DNA from: Reticulascus tulasneorum
Taxonomy: Eukaryota > Ascomycota > Sordariomycetes > Glomerellales > Reticulascaceae
Direction: 5' to 3'
Length of the DNA stretch: 64,000 nucleotides
Assembly: GCA_001557505.1 (NCBI GenBank)
Contig: LSAX01000001.1
Location: 2,232,001-2,296,000, forward strand
A program made the translations under genes and the position numbers. Shown here piece after piece: positions 10,990-21,547 of this stretch. The notes under the pieces were generated by a model that searched no databases, was not told the DNA's origin, and saw only the letters and a list, made by a program, of their open reading frames with translations. Each line of letters opens with the position of its first letter. The first letter of the stretch is position 1.

Positions 10990-12666
10990 CTATGTGCCAA
11001 TACCGCTCTCCCACCAATGCTTGCCTGTGTGCCAACGAGGATACGACTCGGGATCCGGCCTCCACCACGAGTCACCCGGCTGGCCAAACCCCAGGAGCCG
11101 AAGCGGCGATATCGGCACTGGTTCGAAGAGCCACAAGCCCGTCCTCGAAAAGTCATCCGCCAAGGGCCAAACGGTGCAATGCAGCCACAAGGTCACGAAG
11201 ACCAAGTTGCCCGTTCTCCTCAGAAACCGAGGGAGCCTTGAGATCTGGGGCTTGAACGCCGTGCAGAAGGCTTGCTGGACGACGACGCCGACGCCGCTGA
11301 GGAGGAAGAAGACTGCGGGCAGCCATACCGTCGTTTGCGGGATGGAGGTCCAGCTCCCGCAGCCGTGGAGGAGGCCGGACTGGAAGAATGCAAGGAACAT
11401 GGTGACGAGCTGCGTCGTCTGCGTCTTGGGCTCCAGGTATCCCTGCCTCACGAGCCAGGTCCCCGGCCCAGCGAAGGCGAAGCGGAAAGTCTGATGCCAC
11501 CACGAGCCCCAGAAGCCGGCGAGGCCACGGTCAAGAACCTGCGTGAAGGAGCCGAAGACGGACGAGTACTGCCACAGCTCGGCGCGCATGGGAAACGCCT
11601 TGCTCACCAGATAGTACTGCGCAAGATCATGGGTGGAGAAGATGCCGACCAGGGCCGCGTACGTGCCCAAGAGCACGCCGATGCTCCTTGCCGCACCCAG
11701 GAGCCAGGACGGCACGGCGCTCAGCGATGAGTTGGTCAGGGGCGCGCCCGGCCCGATGATGAAGTAGGGGTCCATCATGAAGGCGACCTTGAGGAAGTCT
11801 AGCAGGAGGTAGGTCAAGACGCATGCCGTGAGCTTGACCCTGAGGAACTCTTGCACGCTTCTGTATGTGCGGTATCCGCTCCCGACTCTTAGCGGGACGG
11901 CATCCATCCTTACGAGCTCGCCAGAGAGTGGCTTCTCGGGGCGAGGCGGGTTTGGGATTGCCCTAATGGCCCAGTTCCAGCCTCCATCAAGTCAGCAAAT
12001 AATATAAGAAAAGTTGGATTGGTGAGATGTCGTACCTGTTCCTCTGAAGTTGGTATACAGATCGAGCGCCCATTCAAGGCGCTCGGCAAATGTCCCATCA
12101 TGGGGATAGGCCTGCCAGTAATACTCGCACTGCGCATCCGCACCTGGAGCAAGCTTGCCATCATTTGCCTCCTCTTTCTCACCGCGCCTCCGTCTAAGTT
12201 CAGAGGCCGCTCCGTTCCGTCCCAAGTCCGCGTCCGACCCAGCCGCATCAGCATGTCCGGGCTTGGCTGCCCCGTTGCTGCTAGGGGTCCCACCGGTCTT
12301 CTTCCTCTTCGTGACCCTCTCGGCCTCAAACTGCGGCCGCGACCAGACGAGTAACGCAAAGTTCGACATGATGCCCCAGAACCCCCAAAGGCCAGTCGCA
12401 TAGGCGAAAGCCGCGTTCGAGCTGGACGTCTCGCTCATCATCTTGAAGTTGAAGTACGTGACGTAGGCCAGCACCGGCCATCTCGCGTTGTAGACCCACG
12501 GTCGCTTCGTGTGCGGAATTGCCATGTACAAGACGGGCACAATGAACCCCCCGAAGACGGCATATGGCACAACAAACGGCTTTGCTTTCCCAGCCGCGAC
12601 GTCAGCTCTGAACGCGGCTCTATAGCTCTCGCGATATATCGCGCCGAGGTTTGTCGCCGCCATCAT
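10990..12666 (-). CDS. Wax-synthase-type membrane-bound O-acyltransferase
   Basis: Two exons (12666-12036 and 11981-10990) join in frame across a 54-base intron with a GCTGAC branch point, giving 540 residues. Several hydrophobic helices are visible: PYAVFGGFIVPVLYMAI near the N-terminus, a segment around TACVLTYLLLDFL, and others to the C-terminus. Between helices lies a charged linker (about 130-180) rich in Lys, Arg, Gly and Glu. The C-terminal half carries GFWGSWWHQTFRF with H373, matching the catalytic-His region of the fungal wax-synthase domain family of the MBOAT superfamily. Members acylate alcohols, sterols or terpenoid hydroxyls in the ER membrane; the substrate here cannot be read from sequence. 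The gene converges with TERT, the stop codons being 179 bases apart. It has no secondary-metabolite neighbours, so a housekeeping lipid role is as likely as a natural-product one. The first of two adjacent Met codons (12666 or 12663) is used. Confidence 0.86.
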
Positions 12667-13959
12667 GTTTGTATTCGTCCCAGCAAAACAACATTCCTTT
12701 AGCGTAGGCCAGAGGGTCCTTGGGAAGTCCAGAGGGGCATAAAAAGGGAAATGAGGGGGTTGTCATCCATGCAAGTAAGAGGAAGCGGTGGAAGAAGAGA
12801 AGTGAGGTGGAAATGCCAGCAGGATCCTCCGTAATAGCCCTGGTAATAAGGCGGCCCGGGGGGGGGCGCCACAAGCCCACTGTGTCCCATCCAAGGAAGC
12901 GGCTGAGAGGTCAAGACACTAGAAGTGTTCCCGGGCCCATGCTAGCATGGCACTTGTTCTCTGTCATGACGGCGAGACACTGAAAGAGCGCTTGACCGTT
13001 TTTTAATCCTCGTGCTAGTCGACTTTGCCAAGTTCAAGGGTCCTTGTGACGTCACGAGGGCAATTTTTGTTGTTGGCTTTCAGAGGACCTCAAAGTTGAT
13101 CTCCAGGCACCCCTCAGCAGACCTCGGCTACTCACAGTGGTCCAGCCACCTCACAAGGCACCATGGACCCCATTTTGGTGGGGGATGACCCCTGCAAATG
13201 ATCAACTTCAGTGACCATGCTCCCGGGTAGCGCAGGCTAAGAAAGTCTCAGATCAGGCAACTTCTTGAGGAACACCTTTTCAAGCATCAGAAGGTGTGGA
13301 TTAACATCGAATCGCATTGATTCAAAGTTTCCAAGTCTGAACTGCAGAGGCTCGTTTGCATCCTGCGTTGACAACCAGCCGGATCTTAACAGGCGACCAG
13401 ATGACTCGAACTTGCGCACCCAAACCACCAAAAGTATCACTCATCTCGCCGAACTTACATGTGCTTGCCCCCTAAAAGCTCCTCGCCTAATTGCAACGTG
13501 AGAGTGGCGTCACTATATAGTCTAGACTTTCTGGCGCGGCGAGAAATTGTTGCTAAGGATTTCTTCAGCAACATGATGTAGTCCTGCAGATGTCAAAGTT
13601 GTTGTCCTTGAATCTTTCGCATCGACTACCGGTGTCCCTAATATTACGAGACTGATGACTGCATCATGAAGTTCCTTCAGGCAGAAAATTATTCACTGAC
13701 TTCATATTCCCGAGATATCAGAACGGTGCGTGAAGAAGCGGGCCAACCACCATGGGTGACTGCGGTAAGACAGTAATGTAAGGCAAAGATTCCTTGGATT
13801 TTGACTAGGCCGTCAACAACGGCACGGAAAGGGTCATATAAAGTAGACAATCGATTTCCTGCAATTTTCTTTTTTTAAATCCAGGCATGTAGCTTGCATC
13901 TCTATGTATCCTCCCTAGAACTTATATAAATTCCGGTCTTCACTTGATCGCCCAATGTC
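12667..13959. other. Spacer upstream of the acyltransferase gene; no supported gene
   Basis: 1.3 kb between two minus-strand genes, holding the acyltransferase promoter and the metacaspase 3' region. A 9-base G tract lies at 12858-12866. Short open frames lack family features. Confidence 0.55.
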
Positions 13960-15614
13960 CTACATAACGAAGAGAATATTTGTGTCTAAACAAATCAGCT
14001 TGGTGCAACAGCACGTTTAGGGGATGGCCCTTACCGATCGGGTGACTGCTAGATAATTGTGGCTTCTGGCTGTACTTTACCTCGAGGATTTCTCGAATGC
14101 TGTTCAGAAGCTCGACATAGCTCTGCTGCGCGTTTTGCCGTACGGCACTGATGAACGCGAACGACATTGCACCTGTAGCCTGGTTCGCGATTGTAGCATC
14201 GGCACTGTAGAGCATGTCAGTACTGGAACGGGGAACAGTGTGTGCTAGTTGCTCACGAAGTTTGGTCGTCCTTGCTGCCAGACCACATGATCACGTCGGC
14301 TGGCGATGTTCTGGTCTCCTTGGTCTTATCGTAGGCGCCGTCCCCGGCCATGGCCTTCTTCCCGAAGCTGAAAAGCGAAGTGGCTACGCGGCCGAGGTCG
14401 CCGGATGCGTAGGCGCTAACGGCAGAGAGAAGACCGGCACCGGCTTCCTTGGCCAGGTTGGGCTCTTTGAGGACGCCCTTCGTGGAATAGATGTACGGGA
14501 GATCGAGGGCGGATCCAGAATGGCAGGAATCGAATATGCATGTCAATCTCACGGCCGGTTGAAGAGGCTTGACGAGGATGTGATGCATCTCGTCGTCGAC
14601 GATATGGCCTGCCGACTTGAAGTCGACAGGATAGATGACCTCATCATGTCCGTCCTCCTCATCACCATCTATGTCCGCGGTTTGGCCACCGTGGCCTGGC
14701 ACTCCATTAGCATAATCCTCATGATATCCATTTCAACGCGGCGCAACTCACCGGAGTAGTGGAAGAAGAGTGAATCGTTCGGCTGAGAACCTTGAATGAG
14801 CCAGTGCATGGCTCTCAGAATGTTCTGTTTCGTGGGCTGGCCCATTGCCTGTTGCTGATCGTCGGTGAGGATGACCATGTCTTCCTTCTTGTAGCCGTAT
14901 TTCTCGACGAGGAAGTTTGAGACGTTTCTCACATCATTGATACAGCCTCGAAGCTCCCCATTTTGGCCAAAGTAGTTGATGCCTATCAGCAGTGCCTTTC
15001 GCTTGCCCTGACAGGTGGAGTACTGGAAGGAGTATCCAGCAGGAGCACCATGGCCGAACTGCTGCATGCCTTGAGGCGGCGGCGGTGGCGCGTGATGGTT
15101 CCCCTGTGTCCAGGCGTTGGAGTTTACCGTGGGCATGTCTGGTCAAGAATTAGCCTACGTTCCAGAGAGGCAAGTGAGGGGACGAACGTGGCCTGTTATT
15201 GTATCCGCTATCACGGGAAGCAAGGGGGTATCCGTAGGCGTCCAGGCCTGGTGGCGGGGGTCCCTGCGGAGGATGATACTGCTGGCCATAGCCCTGCCCG
15301 GGTTGAGGAGGCGGAGGACCCTGGTTGTAGCCGTAGCCTTGACCCGGCGGCGGCCCTTGTGGGGGAGGTTGATATCCGCCATACCCTTGAGGCGGACCAG
15401 GCGGAGGTTGCTGATAACCACCATAGCCCTGGGGCGGCCCCTGTGGAGGTTGTTGATAGCCACCATACCCTTGAGGCGGCGGCGGGCCGGATGGAGGTTG
15501 GTAGCCGCCATAACCTTGGGGCGGACCGGGCGGGGGTTGATAGCCATAACCTCCTCCTTGCGGTGGGCCGTAGCCTCCGGCACCGTGGCCTTGCTGTCCG
15601 GGGTATCCAGACAT
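13960..15614 (-). CDS. MCA1: Type I metacaspase (caspase-like cysteine protease)
   Basis: Five exons: 15614-15188, 15138-14752, 14695-14257, 14204-14035 and 13985-13960, giving 482 residues. The N-terminal prodomain (about 1-150) is low complexity, built from repeated [13 protein letters not shown] units rich in Pro, Gln, Gly and Tyr. The protease domain starts near [14 protein letters not shown]. It contains HYSGHGGQ with catalytic H273 and IFDSCHSGS with catalytic C329, and an acidic DIDGDEEDG segment after the His as in other metacaspases. Metacaspases cleave after Arg or Lys, are calcium activated, and act in cell death, stress survival and clearance of aggregates. The final intron (13986-14034) is essential: splicing gives the conserved ending [11 protein letters not shown], while read-through gives an unrelated tail. 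The first intron (15139-15187) uses an unusual GTTCGT donor. ATG 15614 (MSGYPGQ) is preferred over an in-frame ATG at 15674 because family members begin this way. Confidence 0.95.
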
Positions 15615-17059
15615 CAGGAATCCGATCCTTGAAGAACTCTTGGACGGGAAAAAGCAGAGACGTGAAAGGTCCACCCGAACAGTCTCCCAAGCGGGGCTAG
15701 CTCTTGACCAAACGGGTTGTCTGGCTTTCGGGGCTTCTCACTGTAGTAGATGGGGACCACACTTGAGACGTGGAGCTGGTCAATCACCGAACGCGGCCCT
15801 GGGGGGAAGTACTTTTGAGAAGGATTTCAAGGAACAGAGTGGACGTGTTGGGTTGGAGGGGAAAATGCTTGTGTTAATAACGCAAGCTCGCTAGCTCGTG
15901 GCGAAGGGGGTCGAGGATAGGATGGAATGCGGGGTGATTCTTAAGTGCTGGAGGGGTCATAGAGGGGTCGAAGTGGGTTGAGGGCCAACGAAGAGGCAGA
16001 CCTATTTTAGGTACTAGGTAGTCAAGGCTCCCAGGATCTCAGGAGGCTGGGCCGGATTGGGCTGGACGCGGGCGACAGGGTGAGTTTTGTTTTGGGTTCT
16101 GGTCGACCCTGCCATTCAGACAGGACAGCGACTTTTGACTTCGAGGCAAGGTGCAAGAAGCAAACCTACACAAGCGACCCGCGGATCCGCGCAGTGTGGA
16201 TGTGGCCGCGTATGCATGTGCTACGGAGGGGAGTACCTAGACTCACTTTGTTGGCCGGCGGGTAGGGCTATCTTTGTCACCAACAAGCCCGCATTAGTCG
16301 TACATTTCCGAAGCGGGCAAAGCAAGGATTAATTGTTTCAGTACAACCCCTAAAAGTAGACCATGCAGCGGCCCAGGCTGGCGATTGTTCGAGGTGGCAC
16401 GAATCGATAAAGCAAGGTAGTGAGAAGGCTGAGCTATCTTGCTCCAACCAGCCTTACCCTCATCAGGATATCTTCTACTAGCTAAAAGCCCAGCCGCGGA
16501 GAATTTGGGTGCGATATATCTTCTCTATTCACTTACTACCAGAGCAAGAGGCGATGTTAGGGACGCGAATCACATACGATTTCGCTGCTCTTCCACGTTC
16601 AGCGGAAGCTGAAACCACGGAAGATGCATTGGGCGAAGAAACGCGCCGGCGGCGCAGCAATCACCAGCATCCAGACCCGAGGCAGAAGCAATGGCGGTTA
16701 TGTTTGCTATTGTGTCCGAGCCATCAATCAGCTTGTGTGCATAGCAGCCCCGGGTGTTTAGTGGAGCTTGAGTACAATTCTGGCTGGACCGCTCGGCATT
16801 GACTGTTGTACACTATACAGGGAAAAGAAGAGGAGGGTTTTTGAAAGCGACAAGGCAGCCACTGGCCCAGAGGAAAAGGCTAGGTCTTTAACACAACGTG
16901 AGCATGCGGCCTCGCTGTCTAATGTGTATTTAGCCGCGATCACATCTCTATTTTTACGAAAGCCCCTCCCCTCTCAGAAGCCTTTCGCGAATGTACTAGT
17001 CCGCGATGAAGAGTCCTTCACAAGACAAGACATGGGCTTCAGCACAGCTTGTCTTATGA
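15615..17059. other. Spacer between the metacaspase start and the LYS9 end; no supported gene
   Basis: 1.4 kb containing the metacaspase promoter. Only short, unrecognisable open frames are present. A TTTTAGGTACTAGGTAG stretch near 16005 belongs to the dispersed GGTA-type words. Confidence 0.55.
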
Positions 17060-19120
17060 TTATATGACAAACTTCTCGCGACACTCAATCCTAGACACCG
17101 AGTCAGTGAGTGTTATAACGGAAAATGTGATAGTACGAACCCATATTTCTCTCGAAGCTCCTTCATCAATGGGCCATTGATGTCTCCACTCAACGGCGCG
17201 ATAATTCCTCTGTTGCTAATGGTACCATCAAGGACCTGTTTCGCAGCTGTGGTACACTACGTCAGCATGAATGAGAATATGGTTAGACGGATGCACTTGC
17301 CCACTGCACATGGTATCCCAACTAAGCGGCTCATAGCACTGGGACCGGAGGAGCCGAGCGGAGCACCATACTCGCAGAGGGTAGAAGTCAACGTTTCCCT
17401 AGTGCCATCCTTGTTTTCGATCTCAAATCTGTGTTGAAGGAGCTTGAGGCGTTCTCGTTAATAATCGTGCTGTAAGATTACAAGACTAGAACGTACCACG
17501 AAGTCACGCTCTCCCTTCTCGAAAGCCATTTTCTCCTCAAGAAGTGCGCAGAGCGTGTCCAAGGGGTTGCCATTCGGTGTGATCTTCTTGTCAGAAAGGA
17601 TACCAACTGCAGTTCGTGTCAGCGACGCCAATTCACAATTCTAGAAAACTTACGCCATTTGAGCCCTGATATTAGTCTCTCTTTATCGTCACGGCCACTA
17701 ACGGATGCCTTGGATGAGATCACCTTCAAGAGATCAGCTTCACTGGCAGAAGCAGCACCAAGTATCTTCTGTGTCGCTTCTTTCCAGGGGATTGGCTCTT
17801 TGAGGAAGCTCTGCTCCTCATCATTGAGGAAGCCGATGTCCACGAGAACATTGACAAATTCAGGGAACCCTTGGTATCTCAGGGTCTTCACGAACGAAGC
17901 GTTAGTATAAATGGACGACAATCGAATAATGAGCTCCTTACCCCACGGATGATGGTTTCGGCTTCTGGGATGTTGTAGCGCTCTTTGTATGGAGTTGAAT
18001 CGCGGTTCGGATATGCAACGAGTGCGAACCCTGGCTACAAGTAAGTGCAAAGCCTTCAGTGGAGAAGCAGAAGCAGACTCACCTGGGTAAATATGATACG
18101 GTTTGGCAGCACCCATCAAATCTTTTTCGATGCAGTGGTATCAGTTGAGAACTAGCCAGCATAGAATTAGAGAGAAGAGAACTGATACGCACCTGGACCA
18201 GCCACATTTACGACCTTGCCTCCTTCGTAGAAGCTTGCCGCGTTTCTAAGAGCCAGTAGAGCCCCTCGAGGTCTTGCAACATGGAATATCAGTGAGCCGT
18301 CTAGATAACGAAACACAGTGGTGACGCGGTACTTACGACCAGGAGAATCTTGAGGGAAATAGCATTAGCAAACGTCTCTCGAGAACTCTGGATTTACTTG
18401 CTTGTAGCCTAATGGATTATCGGAATCTAAGACATATTTAGCTCATGTATTCAGTTAAGAGTCTCCGGCCATACCTTCAGGAGCTGTCAGGCCGCCGCAA
18501 TATGAGACAAAGGATCTGATCTTCCCTCCTGCCTGATGCACTCGCTCAATGACGGAAACGGCGTATAAATGGTCAATTCCGGGATCGAGCTGAGCATGGT
18601 CAGATATTTCTCATAATAAGAGGGACACGCTAAGACTTACACCAATTTCATTCATAACAGTAATGCCTGCATCCTTTGCTTGCTGGTCGAGCTCTAGCAT
18701 GGAAGGAGAGATGTAGCTTGTGGTCACGACATGCTTCTTATATCGAATTGCAGACTTGATGACGGCTGCGTGGAAGGTGTATGGGATCAAACTGATGATA
18801 AGATCATGCTGGGCAACCTCAGCGTCAAGAGCGTCGGCATCCGTGACGTCCAACGAGATCGGTTTTGCCAGCTTTGCACCCTCTGAGAGCTTTTCTGCAT
18901 TCTCAATGTTCCTGCAAGCTAGAAATGATCAGAGTATTGAATGATCCTGCGCGGGGCAACTCATACCGACTGTGACCTCAACGCCTGATTCGGTCAGAAT
19001 ATCAAGCGTCGGTTTCGCAACGAAACCGGAGCCACTTGAAACCTATCAGTCCAAGAGATACTTTAGTTTTAGAATAAAGAAATCGGACACTTACAGCAAC
19101 AAAACACGTTGGGAAGGCAT
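17060..19120 (-). CDS. LYS9: Saccharopine dehydrogenase (NADP+, L-glutamate-forming)
   Basis: Fourteen exons, from 19120 downwards: 19120-19095, 19034-18967, 18918-18641, 18589-18475, 18426-18402, 18348-18337, 18272-18193, 18121-18083, 18030-17942, 17885-17654, 17606-17497, 17442-17301, 17246-17141 and 17090-17060. They give 450 residues, close to the 446 of yeast Lys9. The enzyme joins aminoadipate semialdehyde and glutamate to form saccharopine, the penultimate step of fungal lysine synthesis. The Rossmann motif LLLGSGFVAKP (7-17) binds NADP. NEIGLDPGIDHLYAV, YKFSWSPRGALLAL and GTLRYQGFPEFV are family signatures. Introns 18349-18401 and 17247-17300 have GCAAGT donors (GC-AG), needed to keep the family sequence in frame. 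The exon 18337-18348 is only 12 bases. The last intron uses a GTTCGT donor; splicing it gives the usual KYGIECREK-type ending. Conceptual translation without these joins breaks the protein, so automated models may be wrong here. Confidence 0.94.
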
Positions 19121-19150
19121 GGTTGCGATATCACAGGTGAATCAGATGAA

Positions 19151-19156
19151 GAGTCA
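19151..19156 (-). promoter_or_regulatory. TGACTC core, possible amino-acid-starvation (Gcn4/CPC1) site for LYS9
   Basis: GAGTCA on the plus strand reads TGACTC toward LYS9, 31 bases before its ATG, so it may lie within the leader. Gcn4/CPC1 sites share this core and control lysine genes in fungi. A 6-mer alone is weak evidence. Confidence 0.3.
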
Positions 19157-19567
19157 CTGAAATTCTCCGCAAGACAGAACAAACTTGGAAGGGTATGTAA
19201 GTCTAGTGCTGTGTGTGCCCTGGTCACATGCAGGTGCTGAAAGTTTTGCTGCTAGGACCGTGATCGGCTAGCCGTGATAAAAAGTTAAGGCCTGGCTCAT
19301 ATCGCACTAACTATCACCCCACAATTATGCTCCTATACCGGCCAAACTCGAAAGTCAATGTTTGAGGGGAGGTCCTGAAGCGAGTCTCAGTGATTGGATA
19401 CCTCGCCTGGTACGGGGTGGGAGCTTTACAGTGAAGCTACTGCGTAATAACTGTAGCTTCCACCTAGGTACCTAGAGAGTGTAAGTACTAAGGTACGGAT
19501 ACAATCCCCTTGTTGGATATACGGTCTTGCTATTCCTTTGACTGTGGGAAGGCTGCACCCTCTGTGA

Positions 19568-19573
19568 TGACTC
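19568..19573 (+). promoter_or_regulatory. TGACTC core, possible Gcn4/CPC1 site
   Basis: A second TGACTC in the same spacer, about 450 bases from the LYS9 start. Its role in cross-pathway control of LYS9 is inferred from the gene's function only. Confidence 0.3.
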
Positions 19574-19757
19574 CACTGACCCCTCATTTTGAAATCGGTA
19601 TAGGTAAGTAGCGAAGAGCCCCTGTAAGATGCGCTATAAACACACCACAAGTAGCCCACCTCATCGCCAAGCCACTGAATGCCCACTAGAGTTCGTGGAC
19701 AGCTGAGGCTGGAAGCTGTAAGACTGACGTGTCACTAATTAACAGTTGAGTTAACTT

Positions 19758-19773
19758 ATTGGCTGCTGCCAAT
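19758..19773. promoter_or_regulatory. Palindromic pair of CCAAT boxes
   Basis: ATTGGC-TGCT-GCCAAT is a perfect 6-base inverted repeat with a 4-base spacer, presenting a CCAAT box to each strand. It sits 165 bases before the calmodulin-like start and about 640 before LYS9. The fungal CCAAT-binding (HAP/CBC) complex recognises the core. A role in both directions is inferred. Confidence 0.5.
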
Positions 19774-19816
19774 CCCTAAAAATTACATCAGTACAGCCTT
19801 CCCGCACTCAAAGGGT

Positions 19817-19823
19817 TATATAA
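19817..19823 (+). promoter_or_regulatory. TATA-like element upstream of the calmodulin-like gene
   Basis: TATATAA lies 115 bases upstream of the ATG and 44 bases after the CCAAT pair, a spacing compatible with a core promoter. Confidence 0.45.
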
Positions 19824-19937
19824 CGTAAGCGGGAGCGCCGCTAACTTTAAACCGCCGGCGGATTCCCCGCCAACGACTTTACATCTTTCACAAACCCCTC
19901 CCCCTCTCAATCCAGCTCAAAACAGCCCAAGCACACG

Positions 19938-20767
19938 ATGGTCAGTCTTGTACTCATACATGGTTATTGCGGAACGGGCGATTAACGCGTGCTCTACGAA
20001 CATCTAGACCCTCCCACTGACCGAAGAGCAAATCAAGGATTACAGAGATGTGTTCGCCATCTTCGTCAGTAGCCTCGTTGCAGCCCCTCCCCAATCCACA
20101 GACCCCGCAATTACCTTAGAAGAAAGACATGCTGATATGCTAGGAATACATAGGATAAGGATGGCACAGGTTAGTCGAACTAGATACCCGCCAATCCGGC
20201 CACCGCGCATCGCTGGACTGGATAGCTCGGCTCCTCCTAAACCGGCATCGCTAACATATCTGTCTCGTAGGTGGCATTGACGCAGGCGAGTTCCGGGCCG
20301 CGATGAAGTCGCTCGGCCTAAACCCTAGCCTTGCCGAAGTCAAGGAGCTCATTCGCGAGATTGACCCCAACGGCGACGGTCACATTGACTTCAAGGGTAT
20401 GCGATAAGCTTGCTTGCCCTACGAGACTTAGCTGGGAACCATAATTGACAGGCACAATGCAGAGTTTCTCGAGATAATGGCAACACCGGTGAAGGACCTT
20501 GACTCCCAAAAGGAACTTGTCGCCGCATTCGAAGTCTTCGATCAGGATCAGAGCGGTTCCGTCTCCCCCGAGGAGCTCCGCCAGGTCCTAGTTTCCATGG
20601 GCCAGAGGTATACCGATGAGGAGATCGATGAGATGATCAAGCACGCGGATCTAGATGGCAATGGGTCTATTGACTGTAACTATAGCCTGCCTGCTTCTTA
20701 GGCTGGAGACTCTGCTGACAAGATCCCAGATCATGAGTTTGTCCAGCTTATGACTGCTCCGAAATAA
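19938..20767 (+). CDS. Calmodulin-like protein with four EF-hands
   Basis: Six exons: 19938-19940 (ATG only), 20008-20064, 20154-20169, 20271-20396, 20463-20675 and 20730-20767, giving 150 residues against 149 for calmodulin. Four EF-hand loops sit at 21-32 (DKDGTGGIDAGE), 57-68 (DPNGDGHIDFKE), 94-105 (DQDQSGSVSPEE) and 130-141 (DLDGNGSIDYHE), with calmodulin's spacing. Each has Asp at position 1, Gly at 6 and Glu at 12, so all four could bind calcium. The sequence differs from canonical fungal calmodulin over most of its length (start TLPLTEEQIKDYRDVFAIF), so this looks like a diverged paralogue rather than the essential calmodulin. The ATG-only first exon is also found in fungal calmodulin genes. 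The 16-base third exon completes loop 1; omitting it destroys the loop. Targets are unknown. Confidence 0.9.
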
Positions 20768-21081
20768 GTAGGAGCATGGATGCGGGCAGATTGGCCGAGT
20801 TGTTTGCGTGCGAGGACTGGAGTTTGTATTTTGTATTAGGGTATACCATTGGATGTGACTGATGCTTCACGATCCTCTTGACGGGTATGGAAAGAAAGGA
20901 TGACGAGAACTGTAGGGCGGTGATGGTACAGAGATAATGCTCTGGCGCCATCCAGGCATAGATATCCAGCTGAATCGAGCAAATATTCTTTCGCAGAACA
21001 TCCGATTCGTCAAACCCAAAGCCATCCTTCGAGCTCTCCCCAATTCCCAGCGGCCATCTCGCTCCTCGATTGACCGGTAAT
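20768..21081. other. Convergent 3' spacer
   Basis: 314 bases between the stop of the calmodulin-like gene and the stop of the Cys-rich tail gene on the opposite strand. Nothing else is recognised. Confidence 0.5.
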
Positions 21082-21547
21082 TTAGCAACAGCACTCCAAG
21101 CACTCGCAACAACACTCGCAAGTCTCTCCGCAAATCCAGCAGCAGCACAACGTGGCTAGGCTGTGAAGAATGTCAGCGTTTTATATCTCTCTCTCGGTGG
21201 ACAGTGCACAAACCAGGTTGCCAAGCAGCCACGGTCCTTCTTCTGTTCCTGCTGCTGAGGCGGATTGTGGGTTCCCGGAGGAGGGTAGTACATCTTGACG
21301 AGCAACCATTAGTGACTGCCATCATCACACCAAGCCATCGGGCCGCGGCTCACAGGTTGTTGGCCCTGAGGAGGATATTGCTCATGGCCTTGCTGCGGTG
21401 GAGGAGGACCATAGCCGCCCTGTGGCGGAGGTGAGCCGTAGTATGCCCTATATCGAGCTTGTCAGTATCGCGCAATATGCTCTTCTCGAGTTGGCGGCCA
21501 AGGCTGGCTTACGGCTGGGGCTGGAGCGGGTAATGCTGCTGCGACAT
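21082..21547 (-). CDS. Small proline/glutamine-rich protein with Cys-rich (CYSTM-like) tail
   Basis: Four exons: 21547-21513, 21447-21354, 21293-21214 and 21160-21082, giving 95 residues. The first two thirds are rich in Pro, Gln, Gly and Tyr (AYYGSPPPQGGYGPPPP). The last 30 residues begin with GCLATLCCCWICGETC and continue with further Cys to a final CCC. This matches the layout of CYSTM-type tail modules: a hydrophilic P/Q-rich leader and a short Cys-rich membrane-associated C-terminus, often palmitoylated and linked to stress tolerance. Function here is inferred from layout only. All introns are 53-65 bases with GT-AG ends and every join preserves frame. The protein is too short and too split to stand out as an unspliced reading frame. 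Confidence 0.78.

Larger units (their letters stand above)
19121..19937. other. Shared divergent promoter region of LYS9 and the calmodulin-like gene
   Basis: 817 bases between two outward-facing starts. It holds a perfect inverted pair of CCAAT boxes, a TATA-like element, two TGACTC cores and a pyrimidine-rich stretch (about 19885-19915) just before the calmodulin-like start. No open frame here looks coding. Confidence 0.6.

Noticed and set aside
15188..15614. GYGGYQPP repeats as a non-coding tandem repeat
   Set aside because: They are in frame and form the known low-complexity prodomain of fungal metacaspases.
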